From positions 1 through 14,851 of the forward strand of contig CAMYPV010000028.1 of NCBI GenBank assembly GCA_947293975.1: a stretch of DNA of 14,851 nt, given 5' to 3'. The stretch comes from an uncultured Ezakiella sp. (GTDB lineage Bacteria > Bacillota > Clostridia > Tissierellales > Peptoniphilaceae). The position numbers and the translations under genes were made by a program. Below, one piece after another: positions 1 to 8,478 of this stretch. How positions within the stretch are numbered: the stretch's first letter is position 1; each line of letters starts with the position of its first letter. A model generated the notes under the pieces. That model made no database searches and was not told the DNA's origin. It was given only the letters and a program-made list of their open reading frames with translations.

Positions 1-90
1 AGACAGCATAAATATTGTGCTTCGTATCTTTTTAATATTCTAAATTATGATATTTTTGGTGTAAAAAAATTTTTTTAAAATTTTTTTGCG

Positions 91-119
91 TTGAATGGTG
101 CAATTTGTTTTGATATAAT
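91..119 (+). promoter_or_regulatory. Sigma-A-type promoter of the S9 peptidase gene
   Basis: The sequence shows a -35 box TTGAAT at 91-96, a 17 nt spacer and a perfect -10 box TATAAT at 114-119. The start codon at 159 follows with a leader of about 33 nt. The -35 box matches consensus at four of six positions. The preceding 90 bases are very AT-rich with long T runs; I see no gene or convincing hairpin in them. Confidence 0.7.
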
Positions 120-158
120 AAAATAAAATTCAAGTTGGTTTAGTTTGGAGGTAATATT

Positions 159-2126
159 ATGAATAGTGTCAATATTGACGATTTTTACGAGTATAATTTA
201 ATTTCAAATATGAATGCGATCGACAATGATATTTATTTCAATCTTACAAATATTTCTAGAGAAAACAATTGTTACGAGATGTCAATTGCAAAATTAGAGG
301 ATATGAATTTTAAAAAAATAACAACAAATTGTGGAGGAGGATTTATTTTTCACAATGATGCTATTTATTTTAAAGACGCGCGAACAAAACAAGAAAAAGA
401 AAAGCAAGCTAGTGGAGTTCCATACTCTTCAATATACAAATTAGATTTAAATGGTGGAGAAGCATATAGATATTTTGATGTTGATAGCAATGTTACACCA
501 GTAAAGATTGAAGATGATTATATTGTAATGCTTGAACATTATGATCAATGTTATGATGGATTTTTAGATGCAAGTGATCAAGAACGCAAACTTATGATAG
601 AACGTGCAGTGGAGCAATCAGATTATTTTAAATTTGACGAGATACCATTTTGGATTAATGGCATGGGAGTTACAAATAAAAAACGCAATCGTCTCGCAGT
701 ATATGATTTGAAAAAATCATCATTGAAGGTTGTAACTGATAAATTTACTGATGTAAGAATTCAAGATGTAAAAGATGATAAAGTTTTGTATATAGCAAAT
801 AGATTCGTAAATTGCATGAAGCAAGTGAACGATTTGTTTATTTACGACATTAAATCTACTCAGACCGTAAAAGTCAATCCACATGATGAATACAATTATA
901 GTTTTGCAAAATTTGCAGGCGATAAGATTTTTGTTGGCGGTAGCGATATGAAAAAATATGGTTTCAATCAAAATCCAACATTTTTGCTATGTGATTATGA
1001 AGGGAAAATAATCACTGAGAAAAATTATGATATCTCAACCTGGATTAGTCTTGATACTGATGTTAGATATGGGATTGGGAAAAACATGATTGTTCATAAT
1101 AATGAATTGTATTTTCTATCTGCATATAAGTACAATGTCGATTTGTTTAAATTGGATTTAAATTTAAATCTAATCAAGCTTACAAACTTTGAAGGCTCTG
1201 TTGATGGAATCGAATTTATTGGCGACAAAATCTACTTGATAGCTTTAAAAGACCAGCTTCTTCAGGAAATTTATCGCCTAGAATCAGATGGAAGTTTAAC
1301 GGCAATCTCTAAAATAAACTGTGCAAATGACTGTAAATATGTTTCTAAACCAGAAAAGATAAACTGGAGCGAAAATGATTTTGAATATGATGGCTTTGTA
1401 TTATTGCCCGAAAATTTTGATCATAACAAAAAATATCCCGCTATATTAGAAATTCATGGAGGCCCGAAAAATTCTTTTGGTTCAGTATTTTGTCATGAAA
1501 TGCAATATTTTGCAAGCAAAGGATATGTTGTAATGTTTTTTAATCCGCGTGGAAGTGATGGATACGGGGACGATTTTGCAAATATTTATGGAAAATTTGG
1601 AGATGTGGATTATAAAGATTTTATGCATTTTGTGGATTTAGTTCTTGAAAAATATAAAAACATTGATGAAGATAACTTGTTTGTAACTGGCGGTAGCTAC
1701 GGAGGATATATGACCAATTGGATTGTTGGAAATAACAACAGATTTAAAGCTGCTGCAAGTAGATGCTCGGTTGTAAATTGGATTACAATGTGCGGCACAG
1801 GGGATATTAGTTATTATTTTGTGCCTGATCAAACAAAGGCAGATATATGGGAAAATCCAGAGAAAATGTGGGATCAATCTCCGCTAAAGCATGCAAACAA
1901 AGTAAAAACTCCAACACTGTTTTTGCATTCAGACAACGATTATAGATGCTATATAGCTGAAGGCCTGCAAATGTTTACAGCGCTTAAAATGCATGGAGTT
2001 GATTCTGAATTTATTTGGTTTAAAAATGAAAACCATGACTTGTCAAGGACGGGAAAACCAAGCAATAGAATAAAGAGACTAAATGAAATTATTAATTGGT
2101 TTGATAAATACAACAGCATAAGATAA
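159..2126 (+). CDS. S9 family peptidase (prolyl oligopeptidase / acylaminoacyl-peptidase type)
   Basis: This 655-residue serine peptidase is predicted to cut short peptides in the cytosol, since no signal peptide is visible. Residues ~1-395 look like the beta-propeller half of the S9 family, with repeated short strands of the form 'D.IYL..L' and 'N.LYFL'. Residues ~400-655 form the alpha/beta-hydrolase half: HGGP at 433-436 near the oxyanion hole, the nucleophile elbow GGSYGG with Ser513, the likely acid Asp594 in DNDYR, and the likely catalytic His626 in NENHD. Length and layout are normal for the S9C group. The start is fixed by GGAGGT at 147-152, 6 nt before the ATG. The gene has its own promoter and terminator, so it is monocistronic. 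Substrate preference (prolyl, acylated or other dipeptides) cannot be read from the sequence. Confidence 0.93.
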   Translation: MNSVNIDDFYEYNLISNMNAIDNDIYFNLTNISRENNCYEMSIAKLEDMNFKKITTNCGGGFIFHNDAIYFKDARTKQEKEKQASGVPYSSIYKLDLNGGEAYRYFDVDSNVTPVKIEDDYIVMLEHYDQCYDGFLDASDQERKLMIERAVEQSDYFKFDEIPFWINGMGVTNKKRNRLAVYDLKKSSLKVVTDKFTDVRIQDVKDDKVLYIANRFVNCMKQVNDLFIYDIKSTQTVKVNPHDEYNYSFAKFAGDKIFVGGSDMKKYGFNQNPTFLLCDYEGKIITEKNYDISTWISLDTDVRYGIGKNMIVHNNELYFLSAYKYNVDLFKLDLNLNLIKLTNFEGSVDGIEFIGDKIYLIALKDQLLQEIYRLESDGSLTAISKINCANDCKYVSKPEKINWSENDFEYDGFVLLPENFDHNKKYPAILEIHGGPKNSFGSVFCHEMQYFASKGYVVMFFNPRGSDGYGDDFANIYGKFGDVDYKDFMHFVDLVLEKYKNIDEDNLFVTGGSYGGYMTNWIVGNNNRFKAAASRCSVVNWITMCGTGDISYYFVPDQTKADIWENPEKMWDQSPLKHANKVKTPTLFLHSDNDYRCYIAEGLQMFTALKMHGVDSEFIWFKNENHDLSRTGKPSNRIKRLNEIINWFDKYNSIR

Positions 2127-2132
2127 AATTTT

Positions 2133-2160
2133 AAACACAGATATTTGCATCTGTGTTTTT
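2133..2160 (+). terminator. Rho-independent terminator after the S9 peptidase gene
   Basis: A perfect 10 bp stem pairs AAACACAGAT (2133-2142) with ATCTGTGTTT (2149-2158) around a 6 nt loop, ending in a short T run. It lies 6 nt after the peptidase stop codon. The flanking A/T bases could make it work weakly in the other direction as well. Confidence 0.88.
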
Positions 2161-2203
2161 AAATTTCAGTTACGATGCTTTGCTTTCTATCATTAATAAA
2201 AAC

Positions 2204-2232
2204 TTGATAATTTCGCTATAATTGTATATACT
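2204..2232 (+). promoter_or_regulatory. Sigma-A-type promoter of the eight-gene envelope/housekeeping operon
   Basis: The sequence has a -35 box TTGATA at 2204-2209, a 17 nt spacer and a -10 box TATACT at 2227-2232, each matching consensus at five of six positions. Transcription should start near 2239, giving a leader of about 26 nt before the glucosaminidase ATG at 2265. No operator or riboswitch-sized leader is present. Confidence 0.75.
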
Positions 2233-2264
2233 ATAGGGAGATACAAGTATCGAAAGGAGTTATT

Positions 2265-4292
2265 ATGAAGAGATTATTTACATTAATTGCTAGTATTTTT
2301 ATTCTTTTGTTTTTGTCGATGAATGTCGAGGCGAGAGGAATAAAAATTTTGGTTAATGGAGAAGATATAACAAACAAGAGCGAGAGCTTTATTACAAATG
2401 ATCGCGTGATGGTACCGATTCGTTTTGTAAGCGAGGCGCTTGGCAAGGATGTAAATTATATTGAGTCGACTCAAGAGATTAAAATTTCTGACGGTGCTGA
2501 TACTGTTGGTTTAAAAATTGGCAGTAATTTGATTGAAATTTCTGGCAAAGATTATATTATTAGTGATGTTAAAGTTGCAGCAAAAAACGGCAGGACATTT
2601 GTTCCTGTGCGTGCCGTTGCTGAGGCTTTTAATCTTTTTGTTGGATATGATTACAAATCAAATACTGTTACTATTAATAATGGCAATCAAAATCCGCTTG
2701 ACAAATACGAGGTTAGTGGACTTAATGATGTCATTACAGATTCTGTAGAGTTTACCGCAAATGCAGGTAATAATTTAAAATCAAGAATTAAGACCACAAA
2801 GCTTTTTGTAATTGATCCAATTACAAGAAAGGGCATTATTAACGATATAAAAAGTGGATACACTGTAAAATATATGCCGTGGGAAATTTCTAGCTTTAAA
2901 ATTCTGGCTGTTGTAAGTTATGATGCTTATGGAAATATTGTTGCAGGACGTGGCAAAAAGGTAAAGACAAATTTAATTCCGCAAGTAAATATTTCAGGAC
3001 CAGCTGATGGTAGTGACAATGTTGACAAAGTTGAGATTGTTCCTAATATAAATTTTGTTGCTCGCACTGCAAGCTACACAGTAACTGAGCTTGATACAAA
3101 TAAAGCTACAACTTATGACGACAAGGATCCGTATGCACCTTGGCAGCTGACTTTAAAGGGTGGAGAACGCAAAACTTTGATGGTAAGCATGAATGTTAAG
3201 GACATGGCTGGAAATAATTATGTTTCAAATTCAATCACATTTAATCTTGAAACACCTGAAAAGCTTTCGCTAATTGGCGTAAAGCAAAATGGAATAATTG
3301 ATAAGACTGTTAATGTAAATGTTAGCAGAAATTTTGATGTAAAGAGTACGAGATATTATCTTGGAGACGATAATGGCGAAGAGCTTTTAGAAGAAAAACC
3401 TTATGGTGCGCATATATTTAACCCAAGTGCAGATATTGGTGGCAGATATTATTTGAGGGCAGAGGTTGATATGCCAGATGGTTCTGTTAAGTCGACAGAA
3501 AAGGTTTATGTAAATATTAAAAAGGGGCCAAGGCTCTTGCTTCAAGGCGTTGGACCAAATGCTGTTATTAGTGAGCAAATTGAATTAAAATATGACAGCA
3601 ACATCAACCATAGCGCTGTTAGATATGTATTTTTGGGCAAGCAAAACTTTGTAGTTGATGGCATTTTAAAAGGCAAGATTAAGTTTAATCCAAGCGATAG
3701 ACCAGATGGCAATTACAAGGTGTACGTAGAAATTGACACTGCAAGTGGTAAAATCAAAAGTGATGCTGTTAATGTAAAAATTCACACGGCAAAAACTTTT
3801 GGACCTAGACCTGTTGTTGATAAAAATGATTTTATAAATGTTTTTTCAAAAATGGCAGTTGATAGCTTCAACAAAACAAATATGGCATCATCAATTCAAA
3901 TGGCTCAAGCGATTTTAGAAACTGGTTGGGGACAATATGTTCCTGTTGATAAATACAATGGAAAAATCTCAAGAAATTTATTTGGAATAAAAGGAAAGAG
4001 TACAAATGGTTCGGTTATTTCAAATACATGGGAAGAGTACAATGGCGTTAAGTATCGCGTTGATGATTATTTCAGAGCATATAATACTTTAAATGAATCT
4101 TGGAATGATCACAAGGCATTACTTTTAAACAAAGAACGCTACAAGATTTTTAGAGATGTAATGTTTGACCCTGTGCGCGGTGCTTGGGCAATTAGGCGCG
4201 CGGGTTATGCGACGGATTCAAAATATCCGGGCAAGTTGATTAGCATTATTGAAAAGCAAAACTTAAGGCGTTTTGACGAGGTAGATTTCTAG
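2265..4292 (+). CDS. Secreted stalk-domain / Ig-like repeat N-acetylglucosaminidase (cell-wall hydrolase)
   Basis: This 675-residue protein is predicted to be exported and to cut the glycan strands of peptidoglycan. Residues 1-23 are a signal peptide (KR, then a hydrophobic stretch, likely cleaved after VEA). Residues ~26-140 are two 'copper amine oxidase N-terminal-like' stalk units, with the signature phrases RVMVPIRFVSEALG and GRTFVPVRAVAEAF, common in Clostridia surface proteins and thought to bind the wall. Residues ~239-508 hold three beta-rich segments of about 90 residues; the second (~333-419) and third (~423-507) are clearly related. Residues ~518-670 are a glucosaminidase domain (PF01832 type), with the probable catalytic Glu552 in AQAILETGWG, then NLFGIKG at 571-577 and YATDSKYP near 648. 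AAGGAG at 2254-2259 is 5 nt from the ATG. It is the first gene of the operon and its stop codon abuts the next start. Autolysin or daughter-cell separation is a likely but unproven role. Confidence 0.9.
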   Translation: MKRLFTLIASIFILLFLSMNVEARGIKILVNGEDITNKSESFITNDRVMVPIRFVSEALGKDVNYIESTQEIKISDGADTVGLKIGSNLIEISGKDYIISDVKVAAKNGRTFVPVRAVAEAFNLFVGYDYKSNTVTINNGNQNPLDKYEVSGLNDVITDSVEFTANAGNNLKSRIKTTKLFVIDPITRKGIINDIKSGYTVKYMPWEISSFKILAVVSYDAYGNIVAGRGKKVKTNLIPQVNISGPADGSDNVDKVEIVPNINFVARTASYTVTELDTNKATTYDDKDPYAPWQLTLKGGERKTLMVSMNVKDMAGNNYVSNSITFNLETPEKLSLIGVKQNGIIDKTVNVNVSRNFDVKSTRYYLGDDNGEELLEEKPYGAHIFNPSADIGGRYYLRAEVDMPDGSVKSTEKVYVNIKKGPRLLLQGVGPNAVISEQIELKYDSNINHSAVRYVFLGKQNFVVDGILKGKIKFNPSDRPDGNYKVYVEIDTASGKIKSDAVNVKIHTAKTFGPRPVVDKNDFINVFSKMAVDSFNKTNMASSIQMAQAILETGWGQYVPVDKYNGKISRNLFGIKGKSTNGSVISNTWEEYNGVKYRVDDYFRAYNTLNESWNDHKALLLNKERYKIFRDVMFDPVRGAWAIRRAGYATDSKYPGKLISIIEKQNLRRFDEVDF

Positions 4293-5300
4293 ATGTCAAT
4301 TTTAAAAAACGATGAAGAGGGAATTAAAAAAGCTGGCGAACTTCTAAGAGATGGTAAGCTGGTTGCGTTTCCCACAGAAACGGTGTACGGATTGGGTGCA
4401 AACGGATTAAACGAAGAGGCTGTTTTAAATATCTTTCGCGTAAAGGGTAGGCCGAGCGATAATCCACTCATTCTTCACATTGCAGACAAGGACGATATAA
4501 AAAATATTGCCGAAGAAATTCCTGAATATGTAAATGAGCTGATGGAAAATTTTTGGCCGGGACCACTTAGCATCATTTTAAAAGCTAAGCCAAGTATACC
4601 AAAAACCGTTACAGCAGGACTTGATACTGTTGCTATAAGATTTCCAAGTCATGAAACTGCAAGAGCAATAATTAAGGCGGCGGGCGTTCCTATTGCGGCA
4701 CCATCTGCAAATATTTCTGGAAGACCAAGCCCAACAAATTTTAGAGATTGCTACAATGATTTGAAGGATAAAGACGTTGCAGTTTTTGAAGGTGGCGACA
4801 CAGACATCGGCATTGAAAGCACTGTTTTACTCTGCACAAGCTATCCGCCGCAAATATTGCGTCCTGGAAAAATTGATGCAGACGCAATACAAAAAGTCGT
4901 CGGAGATGTAATTGAGGGTGCAGTTGATAAGACTGTTGTAAGAAGCCCAGGACAAAAGTACGGGCATTATATGGCAAAAAAGAAAACTGTTTTGATGGAC
5001 ATGAGTCCAGAGGACACAGATTATGTTTTAACAAAATACAATCCAGATGCAGTATTTATTTCTTCTGTTGAAAATAAATACCACGCAAAAAGTAATATTG
5101 TTATAGGATCATACGACAATCCTGATGATGCGTCCAAAAGATACTTTGCATCTTTAAGAGAGGCTGACAATATGGATGGAGATATGATTATAATACAAGG
5201 ATTTAATAAAAAACACATTGGCACGGCTTTGTATAATAGAATGAAAAAGTCTGCCGCAGGCAAAATTATGGAGGACAAAAATGAAGATTGGATTTGGTAG
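4293..5300 (+). CDS. ywlC: L-threonylcarbamoyladenylate synthase (Sua5/YwlC type)
   Basis: The enzyme makes threonylcarbamoyl-AMP from threonine, bicarbonate and ATP, the first step of t6A37 tRNA modification. TsaB/D/E proteins then transfer the group; none of them is in this window. Residues ~8-205 are the YrdC/TsaC domain, with PTETVYGLGANG at 27-38, KGRPSDNPL at 51-59 and PSANISGRPSPT at 137-148. The Sua5 linker SPGQKYGHY is at 218-226 and the small C-terminal Sua5 domain follows (~231-335). The 335-residue length marks the long Sua5 form rather than the short TsaC form. The linker reads HYMA where HYAP is usual. The ATG directly follows the glucosaminidase TAG; the only SD-like GAGGT (4278-4282) is 10 nt upstream, so translation is probably coupled. 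It overlaps rpiB by 20 nt. Alternative names are tsaC and sua5. Confidence 0.94.
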   Translation: MSILKNDEEGIKKAGELLRDGKLVAFPTETVYGLGANGLNEEAVLNIFRVKGRPSDNPLILHIADKDDIKNIAEEIPEYVNELMENFWPGPLSIILKAKPSIPKTVTAGLDTVAIRFPSHETARAIIKAAGVPIAAPSANISGRPSPTNFRDCYNDLKDKDVAVFEGGDTDIGIESTVLLCTSYPPQILRPGKIDADAIQKVVGDVIEGAVDKTVVRSPGQKYGHYMAKKKTVLMDMSPEDTDYVLTKYNPDAVFISSVENKYHAKSNIVIGSYDNPDDASKRYFASLREADNMDGDMIIIQGFNKKHIGTALYNRMKKSAAGKIMEDKNEDWIW

Positions 5301-5721
5301 CGATCACGGTGGATATGATTTAAAAAAAGAAATTATGAAACTTGTTGCTGACATGGGATATGAATGCTTTGATTATGGCTCATTTGAAGGGGAATCTGTT
5401 GATTATCCTGATTACGCAAAAAAAGTTTGCGATGCAATCGTAAATGGCGAAGTTGAACTTGGCATGCTTTTTTGCGGTACAGGCATTGGCATTTCAATTG
5501 CTGCAAACAAGGTTAAGGGCATTCGCTGTGCATTATTAACCGAAGGTTATTCAGCAAAGATGGCAAAAGTTCATAACAATGCAAACTGCATTGCACTTGG
5601 TGGAAGAACAACAGGTGTAAATCTTGCAGCAGATATTGTAAAGAGTTTTTTAGAGGCAGAATTTGAAGGTGGTCGCCACCAAAAAAGATTGGATAAAATT
5701 TCAAAAATGGAGGAAAGATAA
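5281..5721 (+). CDS. rpiB: Ribose-5-phosphate isomerase B
   Basis: The enzyme interconverts ribose 5-phosphate and ribulose 5-phosphate in the non-oxidative pentose phosphate pathway in the cytosol. The 146 residues carry GSDHGGYDLK at 6-15, DYPDYAKKV at 41-49, the catalytic-base Cys65 in FCGTGIGIS, and VHNNANCIALGGR at 97-109, which includes the ring-opening His98. All are hallmarks of RpiB rather than RpiA. Length is normal. TGGAGG at 5269-5274 lies inside the end of the upstream gene and is 6 nt from the ATG. The stop codon overlaps the next start by one base. A LacAB-type sugar isomerase is an alternative in this superfamily, but the context (next to upp, with no lactose genes) favours RpiB. 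Its product can feed PRPP synthesis, and PRPP is the co-substrate of the next gene product. Confidence 0.94.
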   Translation: MKIGFGSDHGGYDLKKEIMKLVADMGYECFDYGSFEGESVDYPDYAKKVCDAIVNGEVELGMLFCGTGIGISIAANKVKGIRCALLTEGYSAKMAKVHNNANCIALGGRTTGVNLAADIVKSFLEAEFEGGRHQKRLDKISKMEER

Positions 5722-6350
5722 TGGGTAGAGTTGTAGAATGTAATCATCCTTTGATTCAACACAAGCTAGCAATTTTGCGTAAAGTTGAAACTGGCGCAAA
5801 AGATTTTCGTGAATTAGTAACAGAAATTACAATGCTGATGGGTTACGAGGTAACTCGCGATCTTCCGCTTGAACCAAGAAAAATTAAAACGCCAATGGGT
5901 GATGCTGAAGTAAATATGATTTCTGGCAAAAAAATTGGTATTGTTCCAATTTTAAGAGCCGGTCTTGGAATGGTTGATGGCTTTTTAAGTTTAATCCCAG
6001 CTGCAAAGGTTGGTCATATTGGATTGTATAGAGATCCAAAAACTTTTAAGCCTGTAAGCTATTACTGCAAGATGCCTGAGGACGTAAGCCATAGACAAAT
6101 TATTGTTGTAGACCCAATGCTTGCAACTGGTGGTTCTGCAATTGATGCAATTGATGAATTAAAAAACATGGGCGTAACTTCAATTAAGCTTGCAAATATT
6201 ATTGCGGCTCCAGAAGGAATAAAAGCATTGCAAGAAGCTCATCCTGATGTTGATGTTTTTGTCGCGTCAATTGATGAGAGATTAAACGATAACAAATATA
6301 TTATACCTGGACTTGGCGACGCAGGAGACAGACTTTTCGGGACTAAGTAA
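5721..6350 (+). CDS. upp: Uracil phosphoribosyltransferase
   Basis: The enzyme salvages uracil with PRPP to give UMP. All 209 residues align with the family as I know it: EPRKIKTPMG at 51-60, PILRAGLGMVDG at 76-87, the PRPP-binding loop VDPMLATGGSA at 130-140, and the C-terminal uracil-binding stretch YIIPGLGDAGDR at 193-204. GGAGG at 5709-5713 is 7 nt from the ATG, which overlaps the rpiB stop in a TAATG arrangement. The stop overlaps the next start in the same way, so translation is probably coupled on both sides. No pyrR-type attenuator is seen anywhere in the operon, so regulation by pyrimidines is not apparent. Nothing is odd in the gene. Confidence 0.97.
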   Translation: MGRVVECNHPLIQHKLAILRKVETGAKDFRELVTEITMLMGYEVTRDLPLEPRKIKTPMGDAEVNMISGKKIGIVPILRAGLGMVDGFLSLIPAAKVGHIGLYRDPKTFKPVSYYCKMPEDVSHRQIIVVDPMLATGGSAIDAIDELKNMGVTSIKLANIIAAPEGIKALQEAHPDVDVFVASIDERLNDNKYIIPGLGDAGDRLFGTK

Positions 6351-7381
6351 TGAGTGATTTTTACGTATTTTTGGTATCAATGCTGTTGACATTTGTACTG
6401 ATGCCATTTAATATTTACGCGTCAAAGAAATTTGGCTTTGTCGATGTGCCTAAGGATAATCGCAGAATGCACACAAATGCAGTGCCAACAATCGGTGGCA
6501 TTAGTATTTTTGTATCGATAATGGCAATTACTTTGATATTTGTGCCTTTAAACAAAAGACTTGCTTCAATTTTGATAGGAGCAACGATAATTGCTGGCAC
6601 TGGTTTTATTGACGATATAAAAAATTTAAAGCCACTTCACAAAATGCTGGGGCAAATTTTGGCAGCGGCAATTGCTGTGTATGGTGGTGTAAGTATAAAT
6701 GTAATTTCAAATCCAATGCATGCAGGAAAGCTAATAGACATGGGAATTATTGGGCCAATTATTACAATGATTTGGATTGTTGGGGTAACTAATGCTCTTA
6801 ATTTTGTGGATGGTCTTGACGGATTGTGCGGTGGACTTGCTGCAATATCTGCACTCACTTTCTATTTTGCATCGGAAGAAATTAGTTATATTGCATTAGT
6901 ATCGCTCATATTGGCAGGCTCTGTGATAGGATTTTTGCCGTACAATTTCAATCCTGCAAAGATTTTTATGGGAGATACAGGCGCGTTATTACTTGGCTAT
7001 ATGCTTGCGTGCATATCTGTTGAGGGAGTAGTAAAGTCGGTTGCAACAATGAGTTTAATTATGCCGATATTCATACTCGCACTTCCAGTATTTGATACGC
7101 TTTTTGCCATGATTAGAAGAATTATAAACAAACAAAAAATTATGAGTGCAGACAAAGGACACCTTCACCACAGATTGGTGCAAAAGGGTTATTCAGTCAA
7201 ACAAACTGTTATAATTTTGTATGTAATAAGCATTTTGTTTTCGCTTCTTGGTTTGTTTGTATCAAAGGTTGAGCCTTCAATTGCAATTGTGATCAGTACG
7301 CTTGCACTTATAATTGTGATAATGGTTGGCGTCTTGTTTGGATTTTTTAAGAGTAGCAATCAAGATAATAAAAGGAGTTAG
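6350..7381 (+). CDS. tagO: Undecaprenyl-phosphate GlcNAc-1-phosphate transferase (TagO/WecA, MraY family)
   Basis: This integral membrane enzyme moves GlcNAc-1-phosphate from UDP-GlcNAc to undecaprenyl phosphate, the committed step of wall teichoic acid linkage-unit or polysaccharide synthesis. The 343-residue protein is almost entirely hydrophobic segments, about ten or eleven by eye. It has the family motifs: the Mg-binding DD at 88-89 (GFIDDIKNL), NFVDGLDG at 151-158, FMGDTG at 207-211 and DKGHLHHRL at 268-276. The HLHHRL form separates it from MraY. The ATG overlaps the upp stop codon. The adjacent UDP-GlcNAc 2-epimerase supports a role in making the GlcNAc-ManNAc unit. The name wecA is equally used; the sequence alone does not tell which surface polymer is built. 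Confidence 0.93.
   Translation: MSDFYVFLVSMLLTFVLMPFNIYASKKFGFVDVPKDNRRMHTNAVPTIGGISIFVSIMAITLIFVPLNKRLASILIGATIIAGTGFIDDIKNLKPLHKMLGQILAAAIAVYGGVSINVISNPMHAGKLIDMGIIGPIITMIWIVGVTNALNFVDGLDGLCGGLAAISALTFYFASEEISYIALVSLILAGSVIGFLPYNFNPAKIFMGDTGALLLGYMLACISVEGVVKSVATMSLIMPIFILALPVFDTLFAMIRRIINKQKIMSADKGHLHHRLVQKGYSVKQTVIILYVISILFSLLGLFVSKVEPSIAIVISTLALIIVIMVGVLFGFFKSSNQDNKRS
7372..7377 (+). promoter_or_regulatory. Shine-Dalgarno site that sets the TTG start of wecB
   Basis: AAGGAG at 7372-7377 sits 6 nt before TTG at 7384. No ATG or GTG lies in frame close by, and the family's N-terminal strand (IKVLIIIGTRPE) begins right after the TTG, so the start is well supported. Confidence 0.8.
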
Positions 7382-7383
7382 AT

Positions 7384-8478
7384 TTGATAAAAGTTTTAAT
7401 AATAATAGGCACAAGGCCTGAGATTATAAAATGTTTTCCCGTTATAAAAGCTTTGAGAGAAGACAACAATTTTGAGTTGAAGGTTGTATTTACAGGTCAA
7501 CACAGAGAACTTCTTGACATGATGATTGAAGACATTGGCATAACGGATTACGAAAACTTGAGAATTTTTGAAGATGGCCAAAGCTTATCGTCAATTACGT
7601 CAAATGCACTTACTGCACTTGATAGGATTGAAGAGCGTGATTTTGATTACTGCTTGGTACAAGGAGATACAACGACGGTTTTTGCCGGCGCATTATGGGC
7701 ATTTTACAACAAAATAAAGGTGGGGCATATTGAAGCTGGCTTAAGGAGCAATAATATTTACAGCCCTTATCCAGAGGAGGCAAACCGCAAAATGGTTTCG
7801 CAAATTGCACATCTAAATTTTGCACCGACAGAAAATGCCAAGAAAAATCTTTTGAATGACGGTATTGATGAAAAAACTATTTTTGTTACTGGAAACACAG
7901 TTATCGATGCTCTTAAAATGAGTTATCGAGATGATTATAAATTTAAAAATGAATTTTTAAACAAACTTCCTGATGGCAAAAAAGTTTTGATGACTTGTCA
8001 CAGAAGAGAAAATCAAGATAATCTTGAAGAAATTTTTACAGCAGTTAGAGATGCCGTCATCAAATATGATGCGCATGTAATCTTTCCGATGCACTTAACG
8101 CCAAGGATTAGACAGGCTGCAGATAAATATTTAAAGGATTGCGACAACTTTACATTGATTGAGCCTTTGAGCTACTATGATATGGTGCATCTGATTAAAA
8201 AGGTCGATGTTGTTGTGACTGACTCAGGTGGATTGCAAGAAGAAGCGCCTGGTTTTGGAAAGCCGGTTCTTGTTATAAGACGTGAAACCGAGAGACCAGA
8301 GGGAATTGATGCGGGCACATGTAAGCTTGTTGGAAATAATTATGATAAAATTTTTGACAATTTGTGCGAGCTTTTAAAGATGGAAGACGAATACAAAAAG
8401 ATGAGTCATGCAGTAAATCCATACGGTGATGGCAAGGCGTCATTAAGAATAAGAGATATTTTAAAAGGAGATTATTAA
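7384..8478 (+). CDS. wecB: UDP-N-acetylglucosamine 2-epimerase (non-hydrolysing)
   Basis: The cytosolic enzyme interconverts UDP-GlcNAc and UDP-ManNAc, supplying ManNAc for teichoic acid linkage units or capsule. The 364-residue protein is the usual length for WecB/MnaA. Motifs run in order: GTRPEIIK at 9-16, GQHRE at 38-42, VQGDTTT at 92-98, HIEAGLRS at 115-122, PEEANR at 130-135, CHRREN at 205-210, TDSGGLQEEAPGFGKP at 279-294 and RETERPEG at 300-307. These include the UDP- and sugar-binding residues of the GT-B fold. It starts with TTG, 2 nt after the tagO stop, behind a good SD. The stop overlaps the next ATG. A WecG/TagA-type ManNAc transferase would be the next pathway partner, but none is in the window. 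Confidence 0.95.
   Translation: MIKVLIIIGTRPEIIKCFPVIKALREDNNFELKVVFTGQHRELLDMMIEDIGITDYENLRIFEDGQSLSSITSNALTALDRIEERDFDYCLVQGDTTTVFAGALWAFYNKIKVGHIEAGLRSNNIYSPYPEEANRKMVSQIAHLNFAPTENAKKNLLNDGIDEKTIFVTGNTVIDALKMSYRDDYKFKNEFLNKLPDGKKVLMTCHRRENQDNLEEIFTAVRDAVIKYDAHVIFPMHLTPRIRQAADKYLKDCDNFTLIEPLSYYDMVHLIKKVDVVVTDSGGLQEEAPGFGKPVLVIRRETERPEGIDAGTCKLVGNNYDKIFDNLCELLKMEDEYKKMSHAVNPYGDGKASLRIRDILKGDY

Noticed and set aside
1..90. Tail of an upstream gene or its terminator
   Set aside because: Too short and too AT-rich to identify; no stem before the T runs is convincing.
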